A stretch of 64,000 bases of DNA from Pedobacter cryoconitis (lineage in GTDB: Bacteria; Bacteroidota; Bacteroidia; Sphingobacteriales; Sphingobacteriaceae), in the NCBI RefSeq assembly GCF_014200605.1, contig NZ_JACHCE010000001.1, positions 372,001-436,000 on the forward strand, read 5' to 3'. Positions 8,314-18,098 of the stretch are shown one piece after another. The notes beneath the pieces were generated by a model. The model saw only the letters and a list, made by a program, of their open reading frames with translations. It did not search any database and was not told where the DNA came from. Position numbers and translations under genes: made by a program. The stretch's first letter is position 1, and each line of letters begins with the position of its first letter.

Positions 8314-8962
8314 AGAGAGCTCTTTAAAAGCGATAACAGACCAGGGTTTATTGCCTTTGTTTTTTTATGAGGATGCAGAAGTAAGTTTAGAGATCATCCG
8401 TACCTTATATCAATCAGGGATCAGAGTATTGGAATATACCAACAGAGGAGCTGCCGCACTGGCAAATTTTCGTTTCCTGATCAATGCAGTTGAAATTGAA
8501 ATGAAAGATCTGCATCTGGGGATTGGAACGATCAAAAATACAGCTGAAGCGCATGATTTTATCAAAGCGGGTGCACACTTCCTGGTTTGTCCGGTAGTTG
8601 ATCCTGAGGTAGGAAAAATAGCTCATGATGCAGGATTATTATGGATTCCTGGTTGCTTTACACCTACAGAGATTAATATTGCACATCAGTTAAAAGCGGG
8701 GATCATTAAACTTTTCCCGGCAAACGTACTGGGGCCTGTTTATTTGTCTTCGGTTAAAGAGGTATTTCCCGGACAGCTTTTCATCCCTACCGGTGGGGTA
8801 GAAATCGAAGAAGAAAATATGACCAAATGGTTTAAATCTGGTGTTTGTGCAGTTGGCATGGGCAGCAAATTAATCAGTAAAGAGATCCTGGAAACCAGAG
8901 ATTATCAAGAATTAGCTATACGTACACAAAAAACAATTGAAATGGTGAAAGCCACCAGATAA
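8303..8962 (+). CDS. eda: KDPG/KHG aldolase (Eda)
   Basis: 219-aa class I aldolase that splits KDPG to pyruvate and glyceraldehyde-3-phosphate, the last step of the pathway. Key residues are visible: Glu44 in VLEYTNRG with Arg48, and the Schiff-base lysine Lys136 in IIKLFPAN (Lys133 in E. coli). The GTIKNTAEAHDFIKAGA, WIPGCFTPTEI and PTGGV phosphate-binding segments are also present. The start overlaps kdgK by 11 bp. Several short GNRA-loop hairpins lie at and just after its 3' end, before the transporter gene. Confidence 0.93.
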   Translation: MKTKESSLKAITDQGLLPLFFYEDAEVSLEIIRTLYQSGIRVLEYTNRGAAALANFRFLINAVEIEMKDLHLGIGTIKNTAEAHDFIKAGAHFLVCPVVDPEVGKIAHDAGLLWIPGCFTPTEINIAHQLKAGIIKLFPANVLGPVYLSSVKEVFPGQLFIPTGGVEIEEENMTKWFKSGVCAVGMGSKLISKEILETRDYQELAIRTQKTIEMVKATR

Positions 8963-9013
8963 ATATGGGTTGGCGGGAGCCAAAGCATAAACATTAAGGT
9001 GGCGTAAGCCACC
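8943..9013 (+). promoter_or_regulatory. Cluster of three small GNRA-loop hairpins between eda and transporter gene
   Basis: In order: TGGT-GAAA-GCCA (8943-8954, within the eda end), TTGGC-GGGA-GCCAA (8970-8983) and GGTGGC-GTAA-GCCACC (8998-9013). Each has a four-base GNRA loop. There is no T-run, so they are not ordinary terminators. They could set mRNA stability or differential expression of the downstream transporter. Confidence 0.4.
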
Positions 9014-9049
9014 ACGCCTGATCAACCAAACCAACCAAAACCAAATATA

Positions 9050-10423
9050 ATGACTGAGAACAGAATGAGCAATTACCGCTGGACGGTCTGTGCCCTGTTG
9101 TTTTTTGCGACAACAGTAAATTACCTTGACCGTCAAGTTCTTAGCTTGCTGCATTCCAGGCTGGAAGCAGAGTTCAACTGGACTAACAGTGACTACGCTA
9201 ACATTACTTCGGCCTTTCAGCTGGTCTATGCTATATCTATGTTATTTGCGGGTAGAATAGTAGATCGGCTGGGGACCAAATGGGGATATGCGGTTGCTTT
9301 AATTGTCTGGTCATTAGGTGCTATTCTTCATGCCAAAGCTATTCCTGTTGGACAAGGACTGGCTTCTATGTTAGGTTTAATCGGTATTACAGGTGTTTCT
9401 GTTTCTGTGCTGGGTTTTATTTTCTCCAGGGCGGTGCTGGGTTTTGGTGAATCCGGGAATTTTCCTGCTGCTATTAAAGCTACTGCAGAATATTTTCCTA
9501 AAAAAGAACGGTCACTGGCTACAGGAATCTTTAATTCTGGAGCTAATGTGGGGGCTGTGTTAGCTCCGCTGACCGTGCCCTGGATAGCGCATACCTGGGG
9601 CTGGGAAGCTGCATTTATAATTATTGGTGCAGTTGGTTTTTTATGGCTGATTTTTTGGTTCATCTTTTATGAAAAACCAGAAAAACAAAAACGTTTGTCT
9701 AAAGCCGAACTGGATTATATTTTATGTGATCCTGATCAGCAGGCTATTGTTCCTTCTCCAACAACAGCGGCCGCTGAAAAAGTATCCTGGGTAAAACTAT
9801 TGAAATACAGACAGACCTGGGCCTTCAGCTTAGGGAAGTTTATGACAGATGGGGTTTGGTGGTTCTTTTTATTCTGGTTACCCTCTTATCTAAAAGTCCA
9901 GTATGGAATGGACGATACTGCAATCATGATACCTTTAGCAGTATTATACAGCATGACCATGATTGGAAGTGTAGGCGGGGGCTGGTTCCCTATGTACTTT
10001 ATGAAAAAAGGATATGCGCCCTATGATGGCAGGATGAAAGCCATGCTGATTATCGCACTTTTTCCTCTAGTCGTACTCGCTGCACAACCCTTAGGGCATA
10101 TTAGTGTCTGGATACCTGTGATTTTAATCGGTATAGGCGCTTCGGCCCACCAGGCCTGGTCTGCTAATATATTCACCACAGTTTCAGATATGTTCCCTAA
10201 AAAAGCAATCGGTTCAGTTATTGGGATTGGTGGTATGGCAGGTGGTTTAGGCGGAGTATTTATGTCTAAGCTGGGGGGCGGACTTTTTGATCATTACAAA
10301 GCATTGGGACATACACAAACCGGTTATACGATTATGTTCACAATCTGTGCTGTAGCTTATATTGTTGCCTGGACGGTGATGAAAGTGCTGGTACCGAAGT
10401 ACAGACCAATCAACGATTTATAA
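9050..10423 (+). CDS. MFS transporter of the anion:cation symporter family, ExuT-like hexuronate transporter
   Basis: 457 aa with about 12 hydrophobic helices. The N-terminal RWTVCALLFFATTVNYLDRQVLSLL is the hallmark of the ACS family (ExuT, GarP, GudP). A central cytoplasmic loop (about 205-255) separates the two six-helix halves. As last gene of the kdu operon it probably imports unsaturated uronates or hexuronates across the inner membrane. Its stop codon directly touches the stop codon of the convergent HTCS gene, with no terminator between. An exact substrate cannot be read from sequence. Confidence 0.88.
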   Translation: MTENRMSNYRWTVCALLFFATTVNYLDRQVLSLLHSRLEAEFNWTNSDYANITSAFQLVYAISMLFAGRIVDRLGTKWGYAVALIVWSLGAILHAKAIPVGQGLASMLGLIGITGVSVSVLGFIFSRAVLGFGESGNFPAAIKATAEYFPKKERSLATGIFNSGANVGAVLAPLTVPWIAHTWGWEAAFIIIGAVGFLWLIFWFIFYEKPEKQKRLSKAELDYILCDPDQQAIVPSPTTAAAEKVSWVKLLKYRQTWAFSLGKFMTDGVWWFFLFWLPSYLKVQYGMDDTAIMIPLAVLYSMTMIGSVGGGWFPMYFMKKGYAPYDGRMKAMLIIALFPLVVLAAQPLGHISVWIPVILIGIGASAHQAWSANIFTTVSDMFPKKAIGSVIGIGGMAGGLGGVFMSKLGGGLFDHYKALGHTQTGYTIMFTICAVAYIVAWTVMKVLVPKYRPINDL

Positions 10424-13400
10424 TCAATCATTTACACCCTTCTGGATATATTCTGTAGGACTGATGCCAAACTGCTTTTTAAATTCCAGGCTGAAATACT
10501 TTCTATCATTGAAGCCAACACTATAAGCAATTTCCGAAATCGATAACCCACCCGTTTTAAGCAACCTTGCAGCTTGCTTAAGTCTGAATGATTTGATGAA
10601 ATCATTCACAGACTGGTCAGTCAGAGACCTGATCTTTTTATACAATACAGGCTGGCTCATTCCTATTTCGGCTGCAAGGGCAGGTACATCAAAATCAGTA
10701 TCACTGATATGTTTTTCAATGATTGTGATCAGGTGATGCAAAAATGCTTGTTCTGTCGTATTAATAATCAGATTTTTTGGTTCCAGTGTAATGGTCTGCC
10801 CATATTTTAAACGTAATTTCTCTCTTGCGCTGAGCAGATTTTCTATATTCAGCTGTAGCAGTTTTATATGGAATGGTTTAATGATATAGGCATCCGCACC
10901 GGTTTCCAGACCGTTGATCTGGTGGATATAGGCAGATCGCGCTGTCAGTAAGATCACAGGAATATGGCTGGTCCTTTCATCTGTTTTGATTCTCCGGCAA
11001 AACTCCAGTCCATCCATATTTGGCATCATGACATCGCTGATAATCAGGTCAGGGATTAAATCAGTTGCAGTTTCCCATCCGGCTAATCCGTCCTCACATT
11101 CCTGTACCTGGTAATTATCTGATAATGCATCTTTGACAAATCTTCTGATCTCTGCATTGTCCTCCGCTAAAAGAATCGTATATTTTTTAACCGGGAAAGG
11201 CAAATCTTCTGAAGCAGCTGTCTCATCTGCAAGAATAAGTGTGCTGTCATTTGTAGCAGAGACATCGTTCACATTTAAAGCAGGATCGGTGTTCGGATTG
11301 GAAACATCATTCAGGTTTCCAATTTTATTATAATTTGAAGCATCGTCATAATAGACATAATCAGTAAGCAGTTCTGCGGGTTTAAAATGGTCTTTACCCG
11401 TTTGTAGCTCAATCGTAAAACAAGTATATCCATTTATGCCGATAGGGTCAGGGGTACTTTCGAAATAGATTTTTCCGTGATGAAGTTCTACGATGCTTTT
11501 TGAAAAAGAGAGCCCAAGACCAGTACCTATATTGCTAACCGGGTTAACCTGGTAAAAACTGTTAAACAATTCTGACTGGTTTTCCAGAGGTATGCCTTTT
11601 CCACTATTGGCGATCTCAATTTTAACAATTTCCTTTTCTACTTTAAGATAAAGACTGATCTGTCCGTTTTCGGGGGTAAATTTAAAAGCATTGGAAAGCA
11701 GGTTAAACAATACTTTCTCTAATTGTATCTTATCAAAGTATAATTGCATTTCCTCTTGTTCTGTATAAAAATCATAACCGATCTGCTGTATTCCAGCCAT
11801 ATTCTGAAAGACCAGGAATATCTCATGGCAAAATTTAGCCACATTGCCCGGACTAACCTGTAAGATCATCTTACCACTTTCTGCCTTTCTAAAATCCAGC
11901 AATTCTGTGGTCAGGCGCATCAGGCGGTCTGCATTATTTTTAATTAAAGACAGTTCTTTATGCAAACCGGGTTGTTCTCTTGTTTCTGCTATAATTTTCT
12001 CTAAAGGAGCTACAATCAGGGTTAATGGTGTTCTTATTTCGTGAGAGATATTGGTGAAAAACTCAAGTTTATGCGCATTGGTTTCTTTCTCGTTCTTCAG
12101 TACAGCTCTGATCAGTAAATAACGCAGCAACAGGATAATTATCCCCGTAGCCAGGCAAACATAAAATAAATAGGCCCACCAGGTTAAATAAAATGGGGGC
12201 AGAATATTGATCCTTAATTTTTTGATATTCAGGCTCTGTATGCCATCATTGTTCATCCCTTTAACCTGAAATACATAATCGCCCGGCGGCAGGTTCGTAT
12301 AAGTAGCCGTAGGTATATTCACCGTATTCCAGTTCTTTTCAAAACCAGCCAGTTTATAGCTGTATTTGTTTTTTTCGGGCTTCACGTAATTGAGCAAAGC
12401 AAAATCAATCGTGATCGTGTTTTGATTATGATGAAGAGTTAGCTCATCTGTCTGAGAGATATTTTCTTTCAACAGCCCGTCTTCGCCATTTATTTTTAAA
12501 GGCCTGTTGTCTAATTTGAGAGCTGTCAGTACAATTGCCGAAGGTTTGGTATTGGTTTGTATCTTAGTAGTGAAAAAGCCCGTGAAGCCATTGTATCCGC
12601 CAAAAAACAGTTCTCCTCCGGAACTTTTCAAATAAGCATTTTTATTGAACTCATTACCTGGTAAACCATCGCTGGAATTATAGTTTTTAAAGGTCTTCAA
12701 TACCGGGTTGAACATGGATACGCCATTACTGGTACTGATCCACAGATTTCCTGAATCGTCTTCCATCAAACCAAATACATTGTTGTTGGGTAAACCATTT
12801 TCTTCGGTATAATTGATAAAGCGGTTATTTTTCTGATCATAATAACTTAATCCGCCATAATAGGTACCTATCCAGATTTCTCCGTTTTTACGCTGAATGA
12901 TACAATTGATATTACTGGATTTCAGGCTCTTTTGAAGTCCCATTTTAAAACTTATCAGCAAGTCCTGGTTTTTGTTTAACAGGAACAGCCCGTCCGATGT
13001 ACCTATCCAGGTACGCTGATCCTGATCTCTGAGCAAAACATAAACTGATTTGTTTTTGAGCTTTTCGTTGACTGCTGGAAGATGAAGGGGCTTAAATTGT
13101 GTTTTCTCAGGATTGGAATAAAGTATCCCATTTTTCTGTGTGCCAACCCATAATCTTTGCTGCTGATCTTCTATGAAAGTATTCATCTCATCAATCAGCG
13201 GATCTTCAGGATGATATAAAAAACGTTTGAAGGTTTGTGTGGCTGGATTAAAAAGGTTTAAACCTCCGCCATGTGTACCTATCCAGATATTCTTTTTTTT
13301 ATCCTCATAGATAGATTTTACCAGATTTGAACCCAAACTGGAAGGAGAGGAGGAGTTTAAATAAGCCTTGTATTTGCCTGTTTTCCGGTTATAATAATTG

Positions 13401-14572
13401 AGTCCGCCGCCCTCAGTTCCTATCCATAGATTTTTTTGTTCGTCTTCTACAAGAGAACTGACTACGTTATTGCTGATACTGGATTCATATTTGTTTTTCT
13501 GATAGCCAATGAAATGCGTAATATAAGGATAAGCAATATTGACCCCGCCAAAATAGGTCCCGATCCAGATCGATTCGTTTTTGTCTTTGAATAAACTGTA
13601 AACTGAGTTTTGACTCAAACTCTTTTTATTCTCAGAAGCATTTTGGTAAGAGACACAGGAAAAAGTTTTAGGATTCATAATGCTGATTCCTTCAAGACTA
13701 CCAATCCAGAGGTTTCCGGACTGATCTGTGATGATTTTGCGAACGACATTACTTATCGGGCTGTTGGGATTACTGGTATGCTTATAGGCTGCAAATTTGT
13801 TTAATGAGCGGTCATAACGGTTCAACCCTCCATTTTGTGTACCAATCCAAAGGTTCTTTTCTTTGTCTTCAATAATGCTGGTTATAAAATTATCACTGAT
13901 ATCGCCCTGCCGGCCATTATTTTTAAAGTTTTGAAACTGATAATTACCCTTGTGCTTTGTAAGTCTGGATAAGCCGTTAGCTGTACCAATCCAGATTACC
14001 CCCTGGTAATCTTCATAGATACTTTTGATACTATTGGAAGGAAGCCCTTGTTGTGCTGCGTAAAAATACTCCGTATAAGCCTGTCTGTTTTTTCCTGATA
14101 AGAGTTTCAACCCAAATTCTGTACCTATCCATAAATCACCGGCCCGGTCTTCGGCTATACAAGTTACCTTTTTACCTTCCGGGTTATTGCTCACCTTATT
14201 CTGGTCCTTTACAAGCTCAAAAGACTCTGTTTTACGCTTATATTTTTGTAAACCAGCATCACTGCCCACCCATAATAAACCGTTACGGTCACGATATAAT
14301 GCATTGATATAATCATTTTGCAAAGAAGTGCTGTCAGCAGGATTGTTCAGGTAAATTTTAAAACGGTAACCGTCATAACGGTTTAAACCGCGTCTTGTCC
14401 CCAGCCAGATAAAACCGTCCTGATCTTGTGCAATAGCCAATACTGCATTTTGAGAGAGTCCTTTCTCTATGTTTAAATGATCGAACAAGATAGGCTGCTG
14501 TGCGCTGGTAAAACTGAAAGTAAAACAAAAAAACAAACAACAGAAAATGAAGTAATTTGGTTTGAAGAGCAT
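10424..14572 (-). CDS. Hybrid two-component system sensor-regulator (HTCS)
   Basis: 1382 aa, in one chain. It has a signal peptide (1-24), about fourteen two-component-regulator propeller repeats (IWIGT.GGLN.. pattern, to about 720), a Y_Y_Y domain (about 725-790) and a membrane helix near 795-822. Then come HisKA with phospho-His844 (NISHEIRTPLTL), HATPase (GTGLGLSFSKSIVELHHGKI), a receiver domain with phospho-Asp1180 (LIISDVMMPN) and a C-terminal AraC HTH (about 1285-1382). The periplasmic propeller senses an oligosaccharide and the AraC domain activates the neighbouring susC operon. It is divergent from susC, with a candidate operator in the gap. Confidence 0.95.
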   Translation of the reverse strand: MLFKPNYFIFCCLFFCFTFSFTSAQQPILFDHLNIEKGLSQNAVLAIAQDQDGFIWLGTRRGLNRYDGYRFKIYLNNPADSTSLQNDYINALYRDRNGLLWVGSDAGLQKYKRKTESFELVKDQNKVSNNPEGKKVTCIAEDRAGDLWIGTEFGLKLLSGKNRQAYTEYFYAAQQGLPSNSIKSIYEDYQGVIWIGTANGLSRLTKHKGNYQFQNFKNNGRQGDISDNFITSIIEDKEKNLWIGTQNGGLNRYDRSLNKFAAYKHTSNPNSPISNVVRKIITDQSGNLWIGSLEGISIMNPKTFSCVSYQNASENKKSLSQNSVYSLFKDKNESIWIGTYFGGVNIAYPYITHFIGYQKNKYESSISNNVVSSLVEDEQKNLWIGTEGGGLNYYNRKTGKYKAYLNSSSPSSLGSNLVKSIYEDKKKNIWIGTHGGGLNLFNPATQTFKRFLYHPEDPLIDEMNTFIEDQQQRLWVGTQKNGILYSNPEKTQFKPLHLPAVNEKLKNKSVYVLLRDQDQRTWIGTSDGLFLLNKNQDLLISFKMGLQKSLKSSNINCIIQRKNGEIWIGTYYGGLSYYDQKNNRFINYTEENGLPNNNVFGLMEDDSGNLWISTSNGVSMFNPVLKTFKNYNSSDGLPGNEFNKNAYLKSSGGELFFGGYNGFTGFFTTKIQTNTKPSAIVLTALKLDNRPLKINGEDGLLKENISQTDELTLHHNQNTITIDFALLNYVKPEKNKYSYKLAGFEKNWNTVNIPTATYTNLPPGDYVFQVKGMNNDGIQSLNIKKLRINILPPFYLTWWAYLFYVCLATGIIILLLRYLLIRAVLKNEKETNAHKLEFFTNISHEIRTPLTLIVAPLEKIIAETREQPGLHKELSLIKNNADRLMRLTTELLDFRKAESGKMILQVSPGNVAKFCHEIFLVFQNMAGIQQIGYDFYTEQEEMQLYFDKIQLEKVLFNLLSNAFKFTPENGQISLYLKVEKEIVKIEIANSGKGIPLENQSELFNSFYQVNPVSNIGTGLGLSFSKSIVELHHGKIYFESTPDPIGINGYTCFTIELQTGKDHFKPAELLTDYVYYDDASNYNKIGNLNDVSNPNTDPALNVNDVSATNDSTLILADETAASEDLPFPVKKYTILLAEDNAEIRRFVKDALSDNYQVQECEDGLAGWETATDLIPDLIISDVMMPNMDGLEFCRRIKTDERTSHIPVILLTARSAYIHQINGLETGADAYIIKPFHIKLLQLNIENLLSAREKLRLKYGQTITLEPKNLIINTTEQAFLHHLITIIEKHISDTDFDVPALAAEIGMSQPVLYKKIRSLTDQSVNDFIKSFRLKQAARLLKTGGLSISEIAYSVGFNDRKYFSLEFKKQFGISPTEYIQKGVND

Positions 14573-14635
14573 GGTTTTGTTTTTTCAGCAACAATAGATA
14601 ATAAACAGCCTGTTACGCAATTATAAGCTAAATTA

Positions 14636-14672
14636 TTAGAAAATTACCCCTATAAATTTAGAAAATTACCCC
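14636..14672 (+). promoter_or_regulatory. Direct-repeat operator candidate for the HTCS AraC domain
   Basis: TTAGAAAATTACCCC occurs exactly twice, at 14636-14650 and 14658-14672, starting 22 bp apart (two helical turns), with similar AT-rich flanks. AraC-type domains bind such direct repeats. The downstream copy ends 21 bp before a TAnnTTTG element, just where the -33 element would be, and no TTG is found there. This fits an activator-dependent promoter. Confidence 0.65.
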
Positions 14673-14693
14673 CTCCGCATCCCCCCTTGACTA

Positions 14694-14701
14694 TATGTTT
14701 G
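14694..14701 (+). promoter_or_regulatory. -7 promoter element of the susC operon
   Basis: TATGTTTG matches the Bacteroidota TAnnTTTG -7 consensus. Transcription would start near 14708, leaving a leader of about 60 bases before the susC ATG at 14770. Confidence 0.55.
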
Positions 14702-14769
14702 CTCTATGATGTTACCACTGCAAATTGTTAGTGGCAGCAGCTAAAAACCTAACCAAATAAAAATCAATT

Positions 14770-17700
14770 ATGAAGAAATTATACCTTAATGTAATTAGGT
14801 GTAGCTTAATGTTTACTGTGCTTTTATTGAGTGCACTGACTTTGGTATCACCTTTATCTTTATTTGCGCAAAGCAAAGTAATTTCAGGTACTGTGACTGA
14901 TGAACAGCAACTACCTATACCGGGTGTTTCCATTCAAGTCAAAGGAACGGCAAAATCTACACAAACAGATGGCAATGGTCAATATAAAATTCAGGCAGAT
15001 GGAAAGGCCGGAATTGTATTTACAGCAATCGGTTTTACAACACAAATCTTATCTGCTGGCAGTAACGGCATACTCAATGTAAATTTGCGTGCAACAAGTA
15101 CCGGTTTAAATGAGGTTGTAGTTGTTGGTTACGGCACACAAAAGAAAGTGAACGTAATTGGATCTATTGCTACAATCAATGCCAAATCACTTGAAAACCG
15201 TCCGATTACCAATTTATCTTCAGGTTTGGCAGGTTTGAGTGCGGGTATTGCTGTGAACCAGAGTTCCGGTAAACCAGGAAGTGATGGGGCTACAATCAGA
15301 ATCAGGGGGGCGGGAACTTTAAATAACAATAACCCATTAGTGATTATTGATGGTATTGCAGGTTCTATGGATGCTGTTAATCCGAACGATGTAGAAAGTA
15401 TGTCTTTATTGAAGGATGCGGCCGCTGCATCAATTTATGGTTCCCTGGCAGCAAACGGAGTTATCCTGATCACGACTAAAAAGGGGGCTCAAGGCAGGCT
15501 CAGCGTTAATTATACCAGTATGTTTTCTATTGCAGAGCCTGCAAATATGCCAAAGTTTGTAACCGATTATATTACCCATATGAACCTGGTGAATGAAGGG
15601 TACCGTAATCTTGGACAAACTCCCGTATATACAGAGGCAACGAAAGCATTATGGGCAGCTGCCAATGCTGATCCGGATGGCCTCACTGCACAGGGAATTC
15701 CTAATCAGGTTGCTTATCCGAATACAGATTGGGCAAAAGCTATTTTTGAACACAACCTGGTGCAGCAGCATAATCTTTCGCTCAATGGGGGAACAGAAAA
15801 TACGCAGTACCTGCTTTCTGCGGGTTATTTGAATAATCCCGGAACTATGGCCAATACAGGTTCTGACCGTTTTCAGTTGAGGATCAATTTACAAAGCAAA
15901 ATCAATAAGTTCCTGACTTTAGGCACACAGACTTTTGCTTCTTTGCAAACTTTCGGAATGGCGAGCACGGCTAATGCCTTTAACTTTCTTCGTCAGACTA
16001 CGCCGGGGGTATACCCGGTTTATAATGGATTATATGGCTTTCCTTCAGCTGCTGAAGAATCTGCTACTGCAAACAACATTTTAACTTATTTGTACAGTAC
16101 AGGTGGGAAAGATCAGGAATCAAGGTTCAATACCACTGTATTTGCAAATTTTGCAATCTATAAAGGATTGAGTTTCGAAACCCGTTTCAATTATCAGACC
16201 CGCTTTGAAGAGAAGAATTCTTACAGCAACACCTTCGAAAAATGGAATTTTGCAACCAATACGTTAAAAGTTGCAGCAACCACCCCCGATCAGCTGAGTA
16301 CTTCTTATTTTTTTAATAAAAACTATAGTACCACGATAGATAACGTTTTAAGGTATAATACTACAATTGCCGAAAAACATGATCTGGGTGTTTTATTGGG
16401 ATACAATCAAAACTATTATAATTATTACAACTGGGATGCGACCAAGACTGGTCTGATTGATGAATCAATCACCACCTTAGGATCGGCCACAACCATGACT
16501 TCTATTAACGGTGATGCTTATGATTATGCGATCCGTTCTTTCTTTGGCCGTTTAAATTATGCTTACAAGAGCAAGTATTTACTGGAAGGGGTTTTCCGTT
16601 ATGATGGATCTTCAAAATTTGCCCCAAATAATCGCTGGGGCTTTTTCCCGGCTTTCTCTGCCGGATGGCGTATCTCTCAGGAACCCTTTATGAAAAGTAT
16701 CAATGACTATGTAGGTAATCTGAAATTACGTGCATCCTATGGTAAGACCGGAAATAACGTGATGAATGCAGACGCATCTCTGGGCAATTATGATTATAAG
16801 GCTGTTTATGGTTCTACTCCTTATTCTTTTAATGGATTGCCGGTTACGGGTTTGATCCAGTCAAAATTTGCAAATGGAGATTTGAAATGGGAAACCACCA
16901 CGGTAACGAACCTTGGTCTGGATGGAACGCTTTTCAAAGGGGCAGTTAACTTCGAAGTTGATCTTTACAATAAATTCACTGAAGGGATTTTATATGTGCC
17001 GACTATTCCTTTGACTGTAGGGAATGCTACAGCGGCCACTAAAAATATAGCTGAAATTTCAAATAAAGGTATCGAGCTGACCTTGGGTTATACTGGTAAA
17101 TCAGGCGACTTCAAATATGGGGTGTCAGGAAATTTTGCTTATAACTTCAACAGGGTTAAAAAATATAAAGGGGCTTTACAGCAAGGATATACCACTGATG
17201 CGAATGGCAACCAGGTCTATACTTCAAATATAGGAAGTGTGTCAAATGGTACGATCATCCGTATTCTGGAAGGTCAGCAGGCTAACCAGTACTATCTGTA
17301 TAATGTTTATAAAGGAAACGGAACTTATAACAATGCAGACGGAAGTGTCAATATCAAAGGCGGGCCAAAGGATGGAATGATCAGGACACCTCAGGATCTG
17401 GCCTGGTTACAAAGCATGGTCGCTGCGGGTTATACTTTTCAGCCAACAGGAAATGTAGCAGGTAAAACAAATATTACTTATGGTGATCTGATTTATGCAG
17501 ATAATAATGGAGATGGTATTTACGGAAATACTTACGACCAGACTTTCTCGAATGTTTCTGCTACACCAAAATACAACTTCGGTTTACAGCTTAATTTTGC
17601 TTATAAAGGTTTTGATCTGTCTATGTTATGGGCAGGCAGTGCAGGGATGAAATACTATTGGAACGCTACAGGTTATAACAGTTCAATTGTGTCACTGGGA

Positions 17701-18087
17701 AATGCAGTAAGCACATTGATTGCGAATGATCACTATTATTATAATCCTGCTAATCCAACTGATCCGGCCAATAATATCAATGCACATTATCCAAGACTTA
17801 AAAATACCACAGATGTTCAGAATTCGGGTGTAGCCAGTGACTTTTACCTGTACAACGCTTCGTACGTAAAACTGAAAAACCTGCAGCTGGGTTATACACT
17901 TTCTGAAAAATTATCCAGAAAGGCGGGCATGAGCAGGTTAAGGTTATATGTTTCTGGAGAAAACCTGTTTACGATCACCAAATTCCCCGGACTGGACCCT
18001 GAGCTTGGGGTTTCTGGCGGACAATATGCCGGGGTGAGTTATCCAACCATGCGTCAGTATTCACTGGGTTTAAATGTTACATTTTAA
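14770..18087 (+). CDS. SusC/RagA-type TonB-dependent outer-membrane transporter
   Basis: 1105 aa. A signal sequence (to about residue 36, LFAQ) is followed by a carboxypeptidase-regulatory-like domain (VISGTVTDEQQLPIPGVSIQVKG). The TonB box region and SusC signature (NEVVVVGYGTQKK) come next, then the plug (IRIRGAGTLNNNNPLVIIDGI, SMSLLKDAAAASIYGSLAANGVILITTKKG) and a 22-strand barrel ending in LGLNVTF. It imports oligosaccharides with energy from TonB-ExbBD. It leads an operon with susD, GH16, PL8, GH88 and DUF2264 genes, and is under the candidate HTCS promoter. The substrate is inferred to be a glucuronate-containing oligosaccharide. Confidence 0.96.
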   Translation: MKKLYLNVIRCSLMFTVLLLSALTLVSPLSLFAQSKVISGTVTDEQQLPIPGVSIQVKGTAKSTQTDGNGQYKIQADGKAGIVFTAIGFTTQILSAGSNGILNVNLRATSTGLNEVVVVGYGTQKKVNVIGSIATINAKSLENRPITNLSSGLAGLSAGIAVNQSSGKPGSDGATIRIRGAGTLNNNNPLVIIDGIAGSMDAVNPNDVESMSLLKDAAAASIYGSLAANGVILITTKKGAQGRLSVNYTSMFSIAEPANMPKFVTDYITHMNLVNEGYRNLGQTPVYTEATKALWAAANADPDGLTAQGIPNQVAYPNTDWAKAIFEHNLVQQHNLSLNGGTENTQYLLSAGYLNNPGTMANTGSDRFQLRINLQSKINKFLTLGTQTFASLQTFGMASTANAFNFLRQTTPGVYPVYNGLYGFPSAAEESATANNILTYLYSTGGKDQESRFNTTVFANFAIYKGLSFETRFNYQTRFEEKNSYSNTFEKWNFATNTLKVAATTPDQLSTSYFFNKNYSTTIDNVLRYNTTIAEKHDLGVLLGYNQNYYNYYNWDATKTGLIDESITTLGSATTMTSINGDAYDYAIRSFFGRLNYAYKSKYLLEGVFRYDGSSKFAPNNRWGFFPAFSAGWRISQEPFMKSINDYVGNLKLRASYGKTGNNVMNADASLGNYDYKAVYGSTPYSFNGLPVTGLIQSKFANGDLKWETTTVTNLGLDGTLFKGAVNFEVDLYNKFTEGILYVPTIPLTVGNATAATKNIAEISNKGIELTLGYTGKSGDFKYGVSGNFAYNFNRVKKYKGALQQGYTTDANGNQVYTSNIGSVSNGTIIRILEGQQANQYYLYNVYKGNGTYNNADGSVNIKGGPKDGMIRTPQDLAWLQSMVAAGYTFQPTGNVAGKTNITYGDLIYADNNGDGIYGNTYDQTFSNVSATPKYNFGLQLNFAYKGFDLSMLWAGSAGMKYYWNATGYNSSIVSLGNAVSTLIANDHYYYNPANPTDPANNINAHYPRLKNTTDVQNSGVASDFYLYNASYVKLKNLQLGYTLSEKLSRKAGMSRLRLYVSGENLFTITKFPGLDPELGVSGGQYAGVSYPTMRQYSLGLNVTF

Positions 18088-18098
18088 GGGAGAAAGAA

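Noticed and set aside
9328..9663. 111-codon minus-strand frame opposite the transporter
   Set aside because: It is antisense to membrane helices of the MFS protein; no family resemblance and a poor start context.
11133..14307. Several plus-strand open frames of 60-85 codons opposite the HTCS gene
   Set aside because: They are antisense shadows of the long, clearly assigned HTCS frame and show no signal peptide or family motif.
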